Shown: positions 62,156 through 64,000 of the stretch, piece by piece
Numbering within the stretch: the first letter of the stretch is position 1
Layout: the number at the start of each line of letters is the position of its first letter
Assembly: GCF_014647795.1 (NCBI RefSeq)
Contig: NZ_BMPW01000009.1
Span: 62,001-126,000, forward strand
Length of the DNA stretch: 64,000 nt
From: Actinoplanes campanulatus
GTDB taxonomy: Bacteria > Actinomycetota > Actinomycetes > Mycobacteriales > Micromonosporaceae
Direction of reading: 5' to 3'
The notes under the pieces: model-generated
What the model was told of the DNA's origin: nothing
Seen by the model: the letters and a program-made list of their open reading frames with translations, nothing else
The model's database searches: none
Program-made: the position numbers and the translations under genes

Positions 62156-63088
62156 ATGCAGACCATTCGGAGATCGTTCGCCCTGTTCGCGGCCGTTGTG
62201 TGCGTGACCACTCTGTCGGGTGCGCCGGCATCGGCCCGGCCCGCCGGGTTCGGGGAAGGCGCTCCGGTCGAAGCCCCACCGGTCCTGGTCGCCGTGCAGC
62301 GGCCGGCGGACGATGGGCCCGCCGACATTCCCGACTGGATGACCCGTGAAGCGCGATGGCGGCAGGCCGCCCGCATCCGCGCCCAGTCCGGCCCGGCCGG
62401 CCAGGGCAGCGCGACCGGCCCCGTGGCCGGCGGCACTGCCGGCCACGGGTCTGTGCCCGATCCCGACGGTGGTCGCGGGTCTGTGCCCGATCCCGACGGC
62501 GGCCGCGGGTCTGCGCCTGCTCCCGGTGGCGGTCACGGGTCTGTGCCCGGCGGTGGCCACGGGCCCGGAGGCGTGGCGGGCCCGATTCCGGACGGGGCCA
62601 TGCTCGGGCCCGACGACCTCGGCGGTGTCGCCCCACTCGAGGTGGACCGAGACAGCTGGGTCCGGCTTCGCCCACCCCAGCCGTGCGAGGGCGACTATCC
62701 CGAGGCCAAAGCCGAGCGCGCCGTCACCGCGGTGATCGACGCCGACCGGGCGCCGAACGCCGTGATGGAGTACGTCGGCGTCTACCGTCCCGGCGAGGCC
62801 CGCCGCTACCTGCGTGAACTCCGTTCCGTCCTCAAGGTCTGCGAGGGTACCGCCTGGCGGATCGAGGCCACCGGTGTCGCCGGCCCGGACTCGTTGCTGC
62901 TGCGGTACAGCGACACCTTCGAGCACGTCGACCAGTGGATCACCCACCACACCTACCTCGTGGTCGCCCGCAAAGGCCGGGCCGTGGTGCTGGTCGCCGA
63001 CGCCGGCTGGGAGACCGACAGCGGCGACCCGGCACTGGCCCGCAAGCTGATCACCCCCGCGCTACGGCGGGCGGCTGCCCTTCGCTGA
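62156..63088 (+). CDS. Secreted protein with Gly/Pro-rich repeat and C-terminal globular domain
   Basis: ATG 62156 (GGAGCTG upstream) encodes 310 aa. A signal peptide (QTIRRSFALFAAVVCVTTLS, cleaved near ASA) is followed by a repeat of GSVPDPDGGR units (about 97-140), which looks collagen-like but lacks strict Gly-X-Y. The C-terminal 150 aa hold two cysteines (PCEGDYP and KVCEGTAWR) and a beta-rich pattern resembling sensor or lipoprotein domains of actinobacteria. I do not recognise the family. It overlaps the convergent ABC gene by 38 bases. Confidence 0.7.
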   Translation: MQTIRRSFALFAAVVCVTTLSGAPASARPAGFGEGAPVEAPPVLVAVQRPADDGPADIPDWMTREARWRQAARIRAQSGPAGQGSATGPVAGGTAGHGSVPDPDGGRGSVPDPDGGRGSAPAPGGGHGSVPGGGHGPGGVAGPIPDGAMLGPDDLGGVAPLEVDRDSWVRLRPPQPCEGDYPEAKAERAVTAVIDADRAPNAVMEYVGVYRPGEARRYLRELRSVLKVCEGTAWRIEATGVAGPDSLLLRYSDTFEHVDQWITHHTYLVVARKGRAVVLVADAGWETDSGDPALARKLITPALRRAAALR

Positions 63089-64000
63089 ACTGGGTCCGGT
63101 ACAGCTGCTCGTATCGCCCACCGGCGGCGAGCAGCTCCGGATGGGTGCCCCGCTCGACGACCCGGCCGTCCTCGACGACCAGGATCTGGTCGGCCGCCCG
63201 GACCGTGGACAGCCGGTGGGCGATCACCACCGCCGTGCGCCCGGACAGCGCCTCGCCGAGCGCCGCCTGCACCGCCGCCTCGGATGTCGAGTCCAGATGG
63301 GCGGTCGCCTCGTCGAGCACCACCACCCGTGGCCGGGCCAGCAGCAGCCGTGCGATGGTCAGCCGCTGCCGCTCCCCACCGGAGAGCCGGTAGCCGCGCT
63401 CGCCGATGACCGTGTCCAGCCCGTCCGGCAGCGACGCGATCAGGTCGGCGATGTGGGCGCGGCGCAACACGTCCCACAGGTCCTCCTCGGTGGCCGACGG
63501 CCGGGCCAGCATCAGGTTGGCCCGCACCGACTCGTGGAACAGGTGACCGTCCTGCGTGACCATGCCGAGCGCCTGCCGCAGCGAGGTGGCGCTCAGGTCA
63601 CGCACGTCGACCCCGCCGAGCCGGACCGCACCGGAACCGGCGTCGTACAGCCGTGGCAGCAGGCTCGCCATCGTCGACTTGCCGGCCCCGGACGACCCGA
63701 CCAGCGCCACCATCTGCCCCGGCTCGGCCCGGAACGAGATGCCGTGCAGCACCTCCTCGCCGCCGCGGGTGTCCAGCGTCGCCACCTCCTCCAGCGAGGC
63801 CAGCGACACCTTGTCGGCCGACGGGTACGCGAACCGCACGTCGTCGAACTCCACCGCCACCGGCCCGTCCGGCACCGGGCGGGCGTCCGGCTTCTCCTCG
63901 ATCAGCGGTTTCAGGTCGAGCACCTCGAAGACCCGCTCGAAGCTGACCAGCGCGCTCATCACCTCGACCCGGGCGCTGGCCAGTGAGGTGAGAGGCGCAT
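63051..64000 (-). CDS. ABC exporter, ATP-binding half (5' end outside window)
   Basis: The frame stays open to the window edge (codons before ATG 63962 continue as LTSLASARVEV), so the gene extends beyond 64000 and the listed ATG is internal. Walker A is GSSGAGKST, the signature LSGGERQRL, Walker B VVVLDEATAHLD and the H-loop HRLSTV. The preceding MSALVSFERVFEVL is the usual linker of type I ABC exporters after the membrane domain. Substrate unknown. Confidence 0.88.
   Translation of the reverse strand, partial: APLTSLASARVEVMSALVSFERVFEVLDLKPLIEEKPDARPVPDGPVAVEFDDVRFAYPSADKVSLASLEEVATLDTRGGEEVLHGISFRAEPGQMVALVGSSGAGKSTMASLLPRLYDAGSGAVRLGGVDVRDLSATSLRQALGMVTQDGHLFHESVRANLMLARPSATEEDLWDVLRRAHIADLIASLPDGLDTVIGERGYRLSGGERQRLTIARLLLARPRVVVLDEATAHLDSTSEAAVQAALGEALSGRTAVVIAHRLSTVRAADQILVVEDGRVVERGTHPELLAAGGRYEQLYRTQFSEGQPPAVARG

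Noticed and set aside
61402-62436. 344-aa minus-strand frame over the repeat region
   Set aside because: Low-complexity His/Thr/Pro/Arg-rich translation produced by the repeats; no ribosome site.

Overview
The window is high-GC DNA with GTG/TTG starts, many 4-nt stop/start overlaps, an actinobacterial LexA, a SARP regulator and KstR-like boxes. It comes from an actinomycete; the mix of genes fits Micromonosporaceae (Actinoplanes-like), but genus is an inference. No tRNA, rRNA, CRISPR array, insertion sequence or prophage gene was seen.

Region A (1-10823, + strand) is a tightly coupled run of biosynthetic genes: the end of an ATP-grasp protein, two further ATP-grasp ligases, an asparaginyl-tRNA-synthetase-like adenylating enzyme without its tRNA-binding domain, a GltB-type FMN protein, a PurD-like ATP-grasp enzyme, an EctB-type diaminobutyrate aminotransferase, a rhodanese, a B12-binding glutamate mutase small subunit, and a glutamate mutase large subunit fused to an ACT/PurU-like formyltransferase domain that has lost its catalytic His and Asp. 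It looks like an NRPS-free amino-acid-joining pathway using 3-methylaspartate and 2,4-diaminobutyrate. I do not recognise it as a described pathway.

Region B (10826-38681) holds an ArsR-type regulator, a three-gene unit (amino-acid-hydroxylase-like 2OG oxygenase, membrane desaturase-like enzyme, 104-aa protein), NudC, two MFS exporters and a ~15-kb minus-strand NRPS operon. The operon order is mbtH, C-A-T, C-A-T-TE, 2OG oxygenase, MFS, LeuA, stand-alone A, stand-alone T, DUF885 peptidase. A divergent PhyH-type oxygenase, an aldo/keto reductase and a large SARP-NB-ARC-TPR regulator flank it. The expected product is a short (about three-residue) modified peptide.

Region C (38765-50339) is mixed: lexA, MFS pumps, an aldo/keto reductase behind a MerR-type 19-bp-spacer promoter, a MarR-flanked catabolic operon (SDR, amidohydrolase, MaoC, acyl-CoA ligase), a sirtuin, and a secreted pectate-lyase-like protein.

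Region D (50539-60528) resembles sterol side-chain catabolism: a cholesterol-oxidase-like GMC enzyme, two lipid-transfer thiolases, a double DUF35 protein, two acyl-CoA synthetases (one FadD19-like), an EchA19-like hydratase and a nitronate-monooxygenase-like flavoprotein. Three KstR-like boxes lie in its two divergent promoter regions.

Region E (60529-64000) has two unrelated tandem repeat blocks, a dispersed 25-bp element, a mycothiol-type DinB-like protein, a secreted Gly/Pro-rich protein and the end of an ABC exporter gene running off the window.
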